From Panulirus ornatus (Eukaryota > Arthropoda > Malacostraca > Decapoda > Palinuridae), in contig NC_092269.1 of NCBI RefSeq assembly GCF_036320965.1, positions 32,018,343 through 32,082,342 of the forward strand: 64,000 nt of DNA, given 5' to 3'. Position numbers and translations under genes: made by a program. Below, piece after piece: positions 35,019-46,100 of the stretch. The notes below the pieces were generated by a model. The model did no database searches, was not told where the DNA came from, and was given only the letters and a program-made list of their open reading frames with translations. Every line of letters begins with the position of its first letter. The first letter of the stretch is position 1.

Positions 35019-35270
35019 CCTCGGGGTTGGTCGATAAATGGGGTAGTCTCAGGGTTGGTCGATAAATGGGGTAGTCTCAGGGTTGGTCGATAAATGGGGT
35101 AGTCTCTGGGTTGGTCGATAAATGGGGTAGTCTCAGGGTTGGTCGATAAATGGGGTAGTCTCTGGGTTGGTCGATAAATGGGGTAGTCTCAGGGTTGGTC
35201 GATAAATGGGGTAGTCTCAGGGTTGGTCGATAAATGGGGTAGTCTCTGGGTTGGTCGATATATGGGTACG
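35019..35270. repeat. Minisatellite, 28-bp unit x 9
   Basis: GGTTGGTCGATAAATGGGGT followed by AGTCTCAG or AGTCTCTG. Units are otherwise identical. The CA/CT variant at one position forms an irregular two-letter pattern along the array. Confidence 0.95.
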
Positions 35271-36121
35271 TAGTTTAGGCTATGGCTCGACTAAGATGTA
35301 ACTAAATTTTGATCCAAGATCTACATTAACCCCCTTTACGGCCCTGGTCTCCGTCGGGGGAGAAACAAGGAACCACTGGGCCATGCCACTTGTGTCCCTT
35401 CGGCCGTGCGGAACAAGAGGTTCTTGTTCGACTTTGTTTTTGTATCTGATTAACGTTGATACATATATTCAATGCGTTCTTCCTCGGTTAATCTCCAAGG
35501 GCATGGCCTGGGGACATGTCACTAATCACCCCAGGGTATGATCAACAGTCCTTTCTTAAATCCTACCCAGCTCCTTTTCTCCTCCTATTGATAACAGATA
35601 TAATATACCACACTTAAAAAAAAGGAGTATTTCTGAAGCTCATCACACGCGAGGCCCCACTTGTCCTAATTCAGTACTGGCAGGGTAAGTGTGAGGCAAT
35701 GTGCGGCGTCACTGAAGCCCAGTGTGATCCAGTTACCAAAACATTTACTGTCTCCATCTACCCAGAACAAAGGATTTCGGTGAGAGTATGGGTGAAGGGC
35801 ACATATCTAAGGGGGTGTATAGGCGGAGGGCAAGTTTGGGGCGTACAGGTGTGGCCCGAGTGGGGCTCAGGGACCCAAATACAATGACTGTTTACATCGC
35901 ACTGACCCGGGAGAGGATGACCTGCGACTCCGAATCCAGCCCGCCTCTCAGGTCACAGTCCTCGACCATGACCCGGAAAACATGGGGCGCCCCCTCCGAC
36001 GTCTCCCTACCCACACTCCACCACGCTGACCTCCAAGACATTCGTATCAACACCCAGGTAGTGAACTAGCCAACCTGAAGCTTAAGGAGCGACAAGGACG
36101 GGGAGAGGGTAGCAAGCGTGG

Positions 36122-36132
<11 letters not shown>
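35271..36132. other. Single-copy stretch with a weak exon candidate
   Basis: Around 35683-35790 a possible acceptor (TTCAGTACTGGCAG) is followed by about 90 bp of open sequence (TEAQCDPVTKTFTVSIYPEQ) and then a donor-like GGTGAGAGT near 35779. I do not recognise the peptide, and the signals are common by chance. Confidence 0.2.

Positions 36133-36163
<31 letters not shown>
36133..36163. repeat. (GA)n microsatellite
   Basis: About 31 bp of GA. Confidence 0.93.
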
Positions 36164-36167
<4 letters not shown>

Positions 36168-36322
36168 GCCCCTAGAATCCACTTGGGGGAGGAATGGCAT
36201 ACAGGAGATAGACAAACAAAAGAAGAGAAATAAACTTGAGAACACCGGGCGTGAGGTGTGGAACAGATGACCATTGGGAAGGCAAGTCACACAAGAGATG
36301 AGGGGAGGGAACGGGGCTACAG

Positions 36323-36348
36323 AGGTCACCTGAGGTCACGTCAGGTCA
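36323..36348 (+). promoter_or_regulatory. Triple AGGTCA direct repeat with 4-bp spacers (DR4-like)
   Basis: AGGTCA occurs at 36323-36328, 36333-36338 and 36343-36348, with spacers CCTG and CGTC. A direct repeat of AGGTCA spaced by four is a known binding arrangement for nuclear-receptor dimers, including thyroid-type receptors and the arthropod ecdysone receptor with its RXR/USP partner. No gene is assigned nearby, so a role is inference. It could also be a chance 10-bp tandem repeat. Confidence 0.45.
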
Positions 36349-37340
36349 CGGGGAGAGGGGGAGGGCGTCAACACAAACACCCCAGACATGGAGAGAGGTC
36401 CTTCAACGAAAGCCTCGCTTTTCTACCATGTCAAAAGAACAGTTCTTAAACTTCCAAACCTGAGGCCCCAGGCAGTTGCATATAAATTCCGAGAACCTAT
36501 ATTTCGCAAGGCATGTAAACTTAAACTGGCATGTTTTTCTTTCCCTACACCACAAGAGAGGGTGTGGAAACTCTCACCATCTCACGTCTTCCCTAACAGC
36601 TACCTACGAACTGACGTCTCTAACTAAACTGCAGGGCTTTCCACTTCCCCCGTCCAAAACTTTTATTGAATCATTTCTCCTCACCTCACCTCACCTATCC
36701 CTTCAACCTTATTCATACTTAAATGCCAATGACTGGAGCCTACAAATAAGGCCGATGCGTGTTGATGTACCAAGAAAACTACCTCCTCTCTAAATACACA
36801 CTCAGAAGACTTTTTTTTTTCAAATCAAAATCTAAACGTAAAAATCAGTCCAGTTAAAAGTCAAATCCGATCCAGCACATAACGAATCATATGGTAGGTG
36901 GGGACCAGCACTACGCCCGGCTTACTCAAACTGTAAAATGAGTATAAATATATCTTTCGAGCCGCGAGGGCAGTGGCTGATCCCCGACCAACCACTTTTT
37001 ACCCCTCTTTGCATTATAGCCTCATGAGCGAGAGTACAGCCATGTCATGAACCCCAGTGTGGAAATTAACAGCTATCTATATTTCGAGACCGGCTGAACT
37101 TATATGAGCTTAAGATCAGCCGAGCCGCTCGGAACGTATAATGGCTCATCAAAGTTCGTAGAGCGAATCCAATAATCGTGTGACACACCCACCCACCGAA
37201 CCCCTAAAACTCGGGGGGGTTTATGTAGCGCCTATACACAGACCTACCTGACCTACCCTCTTAAAGGCCATGTAATTTCATCAAGCCGGTACGTAACATC
37301 CTCCACTTGCCTCCACGTACCCCCTTTCATGCCTCCCGTA
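36349..37340. other. AT-rich gene-free stretch
   Basis: No repeat array and no recognisable protein. ORFs are 79-105 codons at most. Confidence 0.45.
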
Positions 37341-37768
37341 ACTGTGATCCTCCGTCCATGTACGTTTAAGACGATTAAAGACGAATCCAAACCCCTAACT
37401 CACGTGAGAAACAGTCACAACGAGGGGGTTATCTGCGACGTGTCAACTGTGATCCTCCGTCCATGTACGTTTAAGACGATTAAAGACGAATCCAAACCCC
37501 TAACTCACGTGAGAAACAGTCACAACGAGGGGGGTCATTTGCGACGTGTCAACTGTGATCCTCCGTCCATGTACGTTTAAGACGATTAAAGACGAATCTA
37601 CACCCCTAACTCACGTGAGAAACAGTCACAACAGGGGGGGTCATCTGCGACGTGTCAAACTGTGATCCTCCGTCCATGTACGTTTAAGACGATTAAAGAC
37701 GAATCTAAACCTCTAACTCACGTGAGAAACAGTCACAACGAGGGGGTCATCTGCGACGTGTCAACTCC
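37341..37768. repeat. Tandem repeat, 105-107-bp unit x 4
   Basis: ACTGTGATCCTCCGTCCATG occurs at 37341, 37446, 37552 and 37659. Units differ by a few bases in a G run. Each holds the 10-bp palindrome CTCACGTGAG, which contains an E-box CACGTG. Confidence 0.96.
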
Positions 37769-38228
37769 TTAATAAACACCGAGTTGAAAGGGGTGATCCT
37801 CATCGTCCCACACTTGACAGCGTTAGGGGGGGCGCCACCGTACAGGTGAGATAAGCACCGCCCATGCGAACCATTGTCTTCGCCCGGGTTCAATACCCTC
37901 GACCATTAACCCTTGGTATGAGAAATGTTCCTTCTCGCCCCGGGGGCCGTAAAAGCCGTATATTAAGAAATACGCTCATGACTGATGATGTAAACCTTGG
38001 GGCATCACAGAGAAAACATCTTTTTTGTCTTCTTCTTCTTCTTCCTTCTCCTCTCTCTCTCTCTCTTATTTGGGTTACTGACCCTGAACTTTGACCTTCC
38101 AGCCTCAGGGCCACCTCCCTTACCTCTTAAGAAAAAGATATATAATATCTGGTGAAACTTATCCAAGTCCTAAAGTACGACATGAACATATAAGTACTCT
38201 CTACATACATAAAGGATTATGATTATAT
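37769..38228. other. Gene-free stretch
   Basis: A short TTC-rich tract lies at about 38026-38050. GGGTTCAATACCC at about 37888 weakly resembles a B box but has no matching tRNA structure. Confidence 0.4.
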
Positions 38229-38265
38229 ATATATATTATACTTAATTACTGTTTCCCGCATCATA
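38229..38265 (-). mobile_element. Possible very short LINE tail remnant
   Basis: A TA run followed by TTATACTTAATTACTGTTTCCCGC resembles the minus-strand end of the LINE tail (ATACTTTGTCGCTGTCTCCCGC). Only about 35 bp match, so this is a weak call. Confidence 0.3.
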
Positions 38266-38268
38266 CAT

Positions 38269-38270
<2 letters not shown>

Positions 38271-38313
<43 letters not shown>
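38271..38313. repeat. (GT)n microsatellite
   Basis: About 43 bp of GT. Confidence 0.96.
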
Positions 38314-38314
<1 letters not shown>

Positions 38315-39225
38315 TTTTCATAGCCGCAGGAGCGTCAAACACATCCTGCACTCCTACCAATCCCGTGGGCGGCGGCGATGCCGAAGGAGAGAGATTACAG
38401 CGTGCACAAAAACGCCCCACTGAACAAGACGTGAACGGCGGCGATGAAACACACCACATCACATACGACACCAATGACGACGGAACAAGGCAGACAACGA
38501 GTGAATTACAGTCGGTGTAGTTACGGGGTAGTTTTACACATGTCACTGAGGCTCAAAAGCTGTGGAGGAACCGCTTTAACCCGGAGATGAACTCTAACTC
38601 CCTCATCTCACAACAGCCAGCAGATGCGACAGTGCAGTCCGGCCGACAACACACAAAACCTCGAAATGAATACAATTCATCAAAATCACAACGACAGAAA
38701 ATGAGATGAAAAAAAGAGACGAGTCGTTAATACATTAAAAAAGTTACCCTCCCTTCCCTCCCGTCTGTACCAAACCACAAAAAACTACTATAATGAGTTC
38801 CTGATATTAACTTTCATACAGTTTTAATGACAGCCCGCCTCTAATTGGTAACGAATATTATACTTTTCTACAGAGGCTAATGTATACAATAAAGAATTTA
38901 ATGCCAGATCAAATTTCCCCGACAAATACACAGGTTTTTAAACGCAATGACGGGAACCTGTGTACGAAATGGGAGGCAACCCAGCCCACACCTGGTACAT
39001 CTTCGAGGTATGGCAACGTAGGGGGTTTACGTGGCGACTAATGCCACACTGGTGGTATGGCAACGTCCGGTGCGCTGCCACGGGTGGCACGGCAACGTGG
39101 GGTGTCAATGCGACCGATCCCTGCCACTGGTGGCACGGCAACGTGGTGCGGTCATCACCATGTGGAAGTCGTTGCCACTGCCGGTATGGCAACGTGAGGT
39201 CATGTGGCGACGGCTGCCACTGGCA

Positions 39226-39230
<5 letters not shown>
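38314..39230. other. Gene-free stretch with a degenerate repeat at its right end
   Basis: From about 39005 to 39225 a GTATGGCAACGT / GGCACGGCAACGT word recurs six times with CTGCCACTGG words, at roughly 37-46 bp. These are diverged minisatellite units. The rest was not recognised. Confidence 0.6.

Positions 39231-39302
<72 letters not shown>
39231..39302. repeat. (CT)n microsatellite
   Basis: About 72 bp of CT. Confidence 0.97.
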
Positions 39303-39305
<3 letters not shown>

Positions 39306-39409
39306 CGGGTCGGCTGGAGGGAGGGAGGAAGTGAGCTGGAGGTGAACAAACTTGGCCCGCTAGCTTCACCCCTCCCCATCCCCGCCCCACTACACCGCCT
39401 CCTTCCCTC

Positions 39410-39412
<3 letters not shown>

Positions 39413-39477
<65 letters not shown>
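39413..39477. repeat. (CT)n microsatellite
   Basis: About 65 bp of CT, with a shorter CT tract following at about 39520-39538. Confidence 0.97.
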
Positions 39478-39478
<1 letters not shown>

Positions 39479-39699
39479 AATTACCCCCCTCATCTTTACG
39501 ATAACACGTCCATTCTCACTCACTCTCTCTCTCTCTCTGGTCCTATTCCTCATTTCGTACCTCCTCTTCCTCCTCCTCGTCCTTCGTTCCTCCCTCTGCC
39601 TACCACACACCCCTCCCTCCTCCCCAGAATTATCTCCCCCGGCACGTACATACACTCTCCCCCACTCCCCCTCAGTGATAATGACCGCCTATCAGGGTC

Positions 39700-40205
39700 G
39701 TTGTTACCAGGGCGGGGAGAGCGTTACCCTCACCAGGGCGGGGAGAGCGTTACCCTCGCCAGGGCGGGGAGAGCGTTACCCTCACCAGGGCGGGGAGAGC
39801 GTTACCCTCACCAGGGCGGGGAGAGCGTTACCCTCACCAGGGCGAGGAGAGCGTTACCCTCGCCAGGGCGGGGAGAGCGTTACCCTCACCAGGGCGGGGA
39901 GAGCGTTACCCTCACCAGGGCGGGGAGAGCGTTACCCTCACCAGGGCGGGGAGAGAGCGTTACCCTCACCAGGGCGGGGAGAGCGTTACCCTCACCAGGG
40001 CGGGGAGAGCGTTACCCTCACCAGGGCGGGGAGAGCGTTACCCTCACCAGGGCGGGGAGAGAGCGTTACCCTCACCAGGGCGGGGAGAGCGTTACCCTCA
40101 CCAGGGCGGGGAGAGCGTTACCCTCACCAGGGCGGGGAGAGCGTTACCCTCACCAGGGCGGGGAGAGCGTTACCCTCACCAGGGCGGGGAGAGCGTTACC
40201 CTCGC
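39700..40205. repeat. Minisatellite, 26-bp unit x about 19
   Basis: The unit contains ACCAGGGCGGGGAGAGCGTT and CCCTC. Two units have an extra GA (28 bp), one has GGCGAGG, and a few have CTCGCC. The plus frames stay open for hundreds of codons because the unit lacks stops. The repeated peptide patterns are not evidence of a gene. Confidence 0.97.
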
Positions 40206-40590
40206 CCCATCCTCCCACCCCTATATGCACCCGGGTAACAGTGCAGCCAACCCAGAGCTCCGCCCCACCCAGCAACTATCCTTCGTGCCCCGTCCCACCC
40301 AACAACCAGCCCCCGTGCCCCGCCCCGACGACAATTCCCTTCGCCCCGCCTAGCAATCACCCTTTCCCCCCCACCAACCACTACCCCCATGCACGCCACC
40401 CATCACCCAGCCTGCCCTAGCCTCCTCCCCACACGGCCGGTGACGCTCCCTCCTCCCGACCATCTGAACCAAATCCTTTACTGCACCAACCGGGGCCCGT
40501 CTTGCAGGCCCCCCCAGCTGCACCTCCCCAGCACCCACCAGCCAACACCCTCTTCCACGACGTCCGTCAATGGTAGGTGAGGTAGCGTCC
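40206..40590. repeat. C-rich degenerate low-complexity region
   Basis: CCCCGCCCCACCCAGCAACT-like words recur about every 35 bp to roughly 40400, then the sequence is C-rich and unrecognised. Confidence 0.6.
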
Positions 40591-40640
40591 CGGCCTGCCG
40601 CGCAGTTAGGACTGGGTTCGAATCCTCCTCGCCCGTAGGT
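40570..40640 (+). mobile_element. tRNA-like fragment (possible SINE head)
   Basis: GGTTCGAATCC at 40615-40625 is a perfect match to the RNA polymerase III B box. About 35-40 bp upstream, GGTAGCGTCCCGGCCTGC partly resembles an A box. Stem pairing is poor, so a functional tRNA is unlikely. A tRNA-derived SINE or tRNA pseudogene is the better reading. Confidence 0.4.
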
Positions 40641-40650
40641 AAATCATCAG

Positions 40651-40651
<1 letters not shown>

Positions 40652-40694
<43 letters not shown>
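40652..40694. repeat. (CT)n microsatellite
   Basis: About 43 bp of CT. Confidence 0.96.
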
Positions 40695-40696
<2 letters not shown>

Positions 40697-41165
40697 GTCC
40701 GGCTACCACCACCACCACCACCCCGGGCGTCCTAACCACGGCCGAAGCTGCAGTCCAGCACCACAGAAAGAAAGGCGAAAGAATTAGCCAGTCTAACCTA
40801 ACTCGCACTGACAGACTAACTGACCAAATTAAGAGACTTTATGTGATGGTAGATACACAAACCGAACCTAACTTTTACAAGACTGAGTGAATGCATACCG
40901 GAACCTAACGAAGCCAATGCATAAGTAATCTCAACCTAAACTACCAAACAAACCATCCCAACCATATAAACTATCTCAAATAATGTACATACTAACCATT
41001 CCTCATAAGAGTTAAATGATCACTGAATATAACCTAACTAAACGTAACTATCTCAACCTAAAGCAAGCAATCACCTAACTTACACCAATATGAGGGAAGA
41101 TATTAGTGAACTAAACCTTACTGAACCTACATCATTTAAACCCTATGGCAAAACTAACCTAACTT
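40695..41165. repeat. Degenerate AACCTAAC-rich stretch
   Basis: CCTAA occurs about nine times in 380 bp, mostly as AACCTAAC, in A/C/T-rich sequence without a fixed period. It resembles decayed TTAGG-type telomeric sequence but could be chance low complexity. Confidence 0.35.
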
Positions 41166-41232
41166 ACACACACACACAGACACACACACAGACACAGACA
41201 CACACACACACACAGACACACACACACACGTA
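41166..41232. repeat. Interrupted (CA)n tract
   Basis: CA repeats with regular CAGACA interruptions. A second CA patch lies at 41344-41360. Confidence 0.93.
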
Positions 41233-41454
41233 CTACCTACATATGCGTGCCCAGACACCGATGTCATTCTGCCGTTTCTTCCACACAATAGACCCAGATT
41301 TCCTCCCCTATGACTCTGGTCATCCCGGGACACATACACCAGGACACACACACACACACGCCCGTATCATCCACACCACGTGCACACCTGCATACACCCA
41401 CCTACATCTTTCTACAATACGTCAACTTACCAGGTGTAACCCCTCTGTCTCCAT

Positions 41455-42000
41455 CTATCTAAAGTGATGGGTTGGGAGGAGCTTTCTGCTTTACTGCCCT
41501 GTCTCCATCTGTCTAAAGTGATGGGTGGGGAGGAGCCTTCTGTCTTACTATCCAGTTTCCATCTATATAAAGCGATGGGTGAAGAGAAGCCTTCTGCTTT
41601 ACTATCTAATCTCCATCTATCTAAAGTGATGGGTGAAGAGAAGCCTTCTGCTTAACTATCCTGTCTCCATCTATCTAAAATGGTGGGTGGGGAGAAGCCT
41701 CTTGGTTTACTATCCTGTCTCCATCTATCTATTGTGGTGGGTGAGGAGAAGCCTCCTGCTTTACTATCCTATCTCCACCTATCTCCAGTGGTGGGTGGGG
41801 AGAAGACTCCTGTTTTACTACCCTATCTCCAGTGGTGGGTGGGGAGAAGACTCCTGTTTTACTACCCTATCTCCAGTGGTGGGTGGGGAGAAGACTCCTG
41901 TTTTACTACCCTATCTCCAGTGGTGGGTGGGGAGAAGACTCCTGTTTTACTACCCTATCTCCAGTGGTGGGTGGGGAGGAGCCTTCTGCTTCACTGCCCT
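41455..42000. repeat. Minisatellite switching from 54-bp to 44-bp units
   Basis: GTGATGGGTGGGGAGGAGCC-type words occur at 41464, 41518, 41572, 41626 and 41680 (54 bp apart). From 41831 the unit is 44 bp (41831, 41875, 41919), identical in the core CCAGTGGTGGGTGGGGAGAA. The shorter unit lacks a CCATCTATCT segment. The 44-bp units are more alike than the 54-bp ones. Confidence 0.94.
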
Positions 42001-42111
42001 GTTTCCACACACGTAGATTTGGAGCTCTGGATAATGCTGTTACTCTCCTCCTGCAGATACCCTTTACCCTCGACAGGCAGGTCTTCTGTCATACGCCTTG
42101 ACACAAGTCCT

Positions 42112-42115
<4 letters not shown>

Positions 42116-42182
<67 letters not shown>
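42116..42182. repeat. (CT)n microsatellite
   Basis: About 67 bp of CT. Confidence 0.97.
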
Positions 42183-42185
<3 letters not shown>

Positions 42186-42399
42186 CACGATACACCACCC
42201 TCAAGTGTTCCAGACGTCAAGACTCGGGGGCGTCCCAAGGCCGCCGACCACATTAATTACTCATAAATATCGACAGCTGAGGAGCGGCCGCTAGGTAATT
42301 ACAGGCTGTTCAAGTGTGGAGTCAAGCGGGGCCCCCGCGGTGTGTGTGTGTGTGTGAGGGGGTGGGGGTGAGAGAGATCTGTGGTGAACTTGGTAGATT

Positions 42400-42730
42400 C
42401 TCTTGTTCCGTATGGTCCGCTAGATTCATTCCCCTGTGTTCCGTATGGTCCGCCAGATTCATTCCCCTGTGTTCCGTATGGTCCACCAGGTTCATTCCCC
42501 TGTGTTCCGTATGGTCCACCAGGTTCATTCCCCTGTGTTCCGTATGGTCTGCTAGATTCATTCCCCTGTGTTCCGTATGGTCTGCTAGATTCATTCCCCT
42601 GTGTTCCGTATGGTCCGCTAGATTCATTCCCCTGTGTTCCGTATGGTCCGCTAGATTCATTCCCCTGTGTTCCGTATGGTCTGCTAGATTCATTCCCCCG
42701 TGTTCCGTATGGTCCGCCAGGTTCAGCACC
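42400..42730. repeat. Minisatellite, 33-bp unit x 10
   Basis: The unit contains TTCCGTATGGTCCGCTAGAT and TCATTCCCCTGTG. Variants are CCGCTAGA, CCACCAGG and CTGCTAGA. Since 33 is a multiple of three and the unit lacks stops in several frames, four long ORFs overlap on both strands. None has any other sign of coding. Confidence 0.97.
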
Positions 42731-43197
42731 TCTCCTTGGAACACGACAGTCCGACCCTGAACACGTCGGCACTACCCTTCGGTATGACGGCCTGGCCTTA
42801 AACACAACCCTGAAAAGTTTCAGGAAGATCCGAGGGGCCCTGGCTACTGGGCATGACGGTTCAAGGTCAAAGGCCACGCCCTTGGACCCCCAAAGGTCGT
42901 TCCGTCTTGCTCTGGGGTCGTCCCTTCATGGCATCGAGAGATTCAAGTCTTCCCTCACTCATGACCAGGTCCTTTTGCTCTTTCCTGAAGCTTCTTCATG
43001 ATCCAACCCACTCCTTCGCCATGATCCAACACCTCAGTCCCCCTCCTCGTGACCAGATCTACTTCCTCCTCAACACCAGGGGCGTCTCCAACCCACTTCC
43101 TCCCTTCGTCAGGATGATCGCCAGTCCTCCCTCCTCACCACCAGAACGTTATCTTCCTCTGCAAGATGATAGGTTTCTACCTCCCCCATCCTCTCCT
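42731..43197. other. Degenerate left flank of the 58-bp satellite
   Basis: From about 42955, words such as ATGACCAGGTCCTTTTGCTC, GTGACCAGATCTACTTCCTC and GATGATAGGTTTCTACCTCC resemble highly diverged 58-bp units. Before that, 42855-42920 carries a flank-like copy of the dispersed 21-bp repeat (CAAAGGTCGTTCCGTCTTGC). Confidence 0.6.
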
Positions 43198-46100
43198 CGA
43201 CCACAGGTTTCTACTCCTCTACGAGGCCATGGGTTTCTATCTTCATCCTCTCAATGACCAGGAAGTTTCTACTCCTCTACGAGACCATAGGTTTCTATCT
43301 TCATCCTCTCCATGACCAGGAAGTTTCTACTCCTCTACGAGACCATGGGTTTCTATCTTCATCCTCTCAATGACCAGGAAGTTTCTACTCCTCTACGAGA
43401 CCATAGGTTTCTATCTTCATCCTCTCAATGACCAGGAAGTTTCTACTCCTCTACGAGGCCATGGGTTTCTATCTTCATCCTCTCAATGACCAGGAAGTTT
43501 CTACTCCTCTACGAGGCCATGGGTTTCTATCTTCATCCTCTCAATGACCAGGAAGTTTCTACTCCTCTACGAGGCCATGGGTTTCTATCTTCATCCTCTC
43601 AATGACCAGGAAGTTTCTACTCCTCTACGAGGCCATGGGTTTCTATCTTCATCCTCTCAATGACCAGGAAGTTTCTACTCCTCTACGAGGCCATGGGTTT
43701 CTATCTTCATCCTCTCAATGACCAGGAAGTTTCTACTCCTCTACGAGGCCATGGGTTTCTATCTTCATCCTCTCAATGACCAGGAAGTTTCTACTCCTCT
43801 ACGAGGCCATGGGTTTCTATCTTCATCCTCTCAATGACCAGGAAGTTTCTACTCCTCTACGAGGCCATGGGTTTCTATCTTCATCCTCTCAATGACCAGG
43901 AAGTTTCTACTCCTCTACGAGGCCATGGGTTTCTATCTTCATCCTCTCAATGACCAGGAAGTTTCTACTCCTCTACGAGGCCATGGGTTTCTATCTTCAT
44001 CCTCTCAATGACCAGGAAGTTTCTACTCCTCTACGAGGCCATGGGTTTCTATCTTCATCCTCTCAATGACCAGGAAGTTTCTACTCCTCTACGAGGCCAT
44101 GGGTTTCTATCTTCATCCTCTCAATGACCAGGAAGTTTCTACTCCTCTACGAGGCCATGGGTTTCTATCTTCATCCTCTCAATGACCAGGAAGTTTCTAC
44201 TCCTCTACGAGGCCATGGGTTTCTATCTTCATCCTCTCAATGACCAGGAAGTTTCTACTCCTCTACGAGGCCATGGGTTTCTATCTTCATCCTCTCAATG
44301 ACCAGGAAGTTTCTACTCCTCTACGAGGCCATGGGTTTCTATCTTCATCCTCTCAATGACCAGGAAGTTTCTACTCCTCTACGAGGCCATGGGTTTCTAT
44401 CTTCATCCTCTCAATGACCAGGAAGTTTCTACTCCTCTACGAGGCCATGGGTTTCTATCTTCATCCTCTCAATGACCAGGAAGTTTCTACTCCTCTACGA
44501 GGCCATGGGTTTCTATCTTCATCCTCTCAATGACCAGGAAGTTTCTACTCCTCTACGAGGCCATGGGTTTCTATCTTCATCCTCTCAATGACCAGGAAGT
44601 TTCTACTCCTCTACGAGGCCATGGGTTTCTATCTTCATCCTCTCAATGACCAGGAAGTTTCTACTCCTCTACGAGGCCATGGGTTTCTATCTTCATCCTC
44701 TCAATGACCAGGAAGTTTCTACTCCTCTACGAGGCCATGGGTTTCTATCTTCATCCTCTCAATGACCAGGAAGTTTCTACTCCTCTACGAGGCCATGGGT
44801 TTCTATCTTCATCCTCTCAATGACCAGGAAGTTTCTACTCCTCTACGAGGCCATGGGTTTCTATCTTCATCCTCTCAATGACCAGGAAGTTTCTACTCCT
44901 CTACGAGGCCATGGGTTTCTATCTTCATCCTCTCAATGACCAGGAAGTTTCTACTCCTCTACGAGGCCATGGGTTTCTATCTTCATCCTCTCAATGACCA
45001 GGAAGTTTCTACTCCTCTACGAGGCCATGGGTTTCTATCTTCATCCTCTCAATGACCAGGAAGTTTCTACTCCTCTACGAGGCCATGGGTTTCTATCTTC
45101 ATCCTCTCAATGACCAGGAAGTTTCTACTCCTCTACGAGGCCATGGGTTTCTATCTTCATCCTCTCAATGACCAGGAAGTTTCTACTCCTCTACGAGGCC
45201 ATGGGTTTCTATCTTCATCCTCTCAATGACCAGGAAGTTTCTACTCCTCTACGAGGCCATGGGTTTCTATCTTCATCCTCTCAATGACCAGGAAGTTTCT
45301 ACTCCTCTACGAGGCCATGGGTTTCTATCTTCATCCTCTCAATGACCAGGAAGTTTCTACTCCTCTACGAGGCCATGGGTTTCTATCTTCATCCTCTCAA
45401 TGACCAGGAAGTTTCTACTCCTCTACGAGGCCATGGGTTTCTATCTTCATCCTCTCAATGACCAGGAAGTTTCTACTCCTCTACGAGGCCATGGGTTTCT
45501 ATCTTCATCCTCTCAATGACCAGGAAGTTTCTACTCCTCTACGAGGCCATGGGTTTCTATCTTCATCCTCTCAATGACCAGGAAGTTTCTACTCCTCTAC
45601 GAGGCCATGGGTTTCTATCTTCATCCTCTCAATGACCAGGAAGTTTCTACTCCTCTACGAGGCCATGGGTTTCTATCTTCATCCTCTCAATGACCAGGAA
45701 GTTTCTACTCCTCTACGAGGCCATGGGTTTCTATCTTCATCCTCTCAATGACCAGGAAGTTTCTACTCCTCTACGAGGCCATGGGTTTCTATCTTCATCC
45801 TCTCAATGACCAGGAAGTTTCTACTCCTCTACGAGGCCATGGGTTTCTATCTTCATCCTCTCAATGACCAGGAAGTTTCTACTCCTCTACGAGGCCATGG
45901 GTTTCTATCTTCATCCTCTCAATGACCAGGAAGTTTCTACTCCTCTACGAGGCCATGGGTTTCTATCTTCATCCTCTCAATGACCAGGAAGTTTCTACTC
46001 CTCTACGAGGCCATGGGTTTCTATCTTCATCCTCTCAATGACCAGGAAGTTTCTACTCCTCTACGAGGCCATGGGTTTCTATCTTCATCCTCTCAATGAC

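Noticed and set aside
37880..37910. tRNA gene from GGGTTCAATACCC
   Set aside because: There is no A box at the right distance and no acceptor or anticodon stem pairing.
39204..40420. ORFs of 344 and 239 codons (GRGERYPHQ-like repeat)
   Set aside because: They run through CT microsatellites and a 26-bp minisatellite in different frames, so composition explains them.
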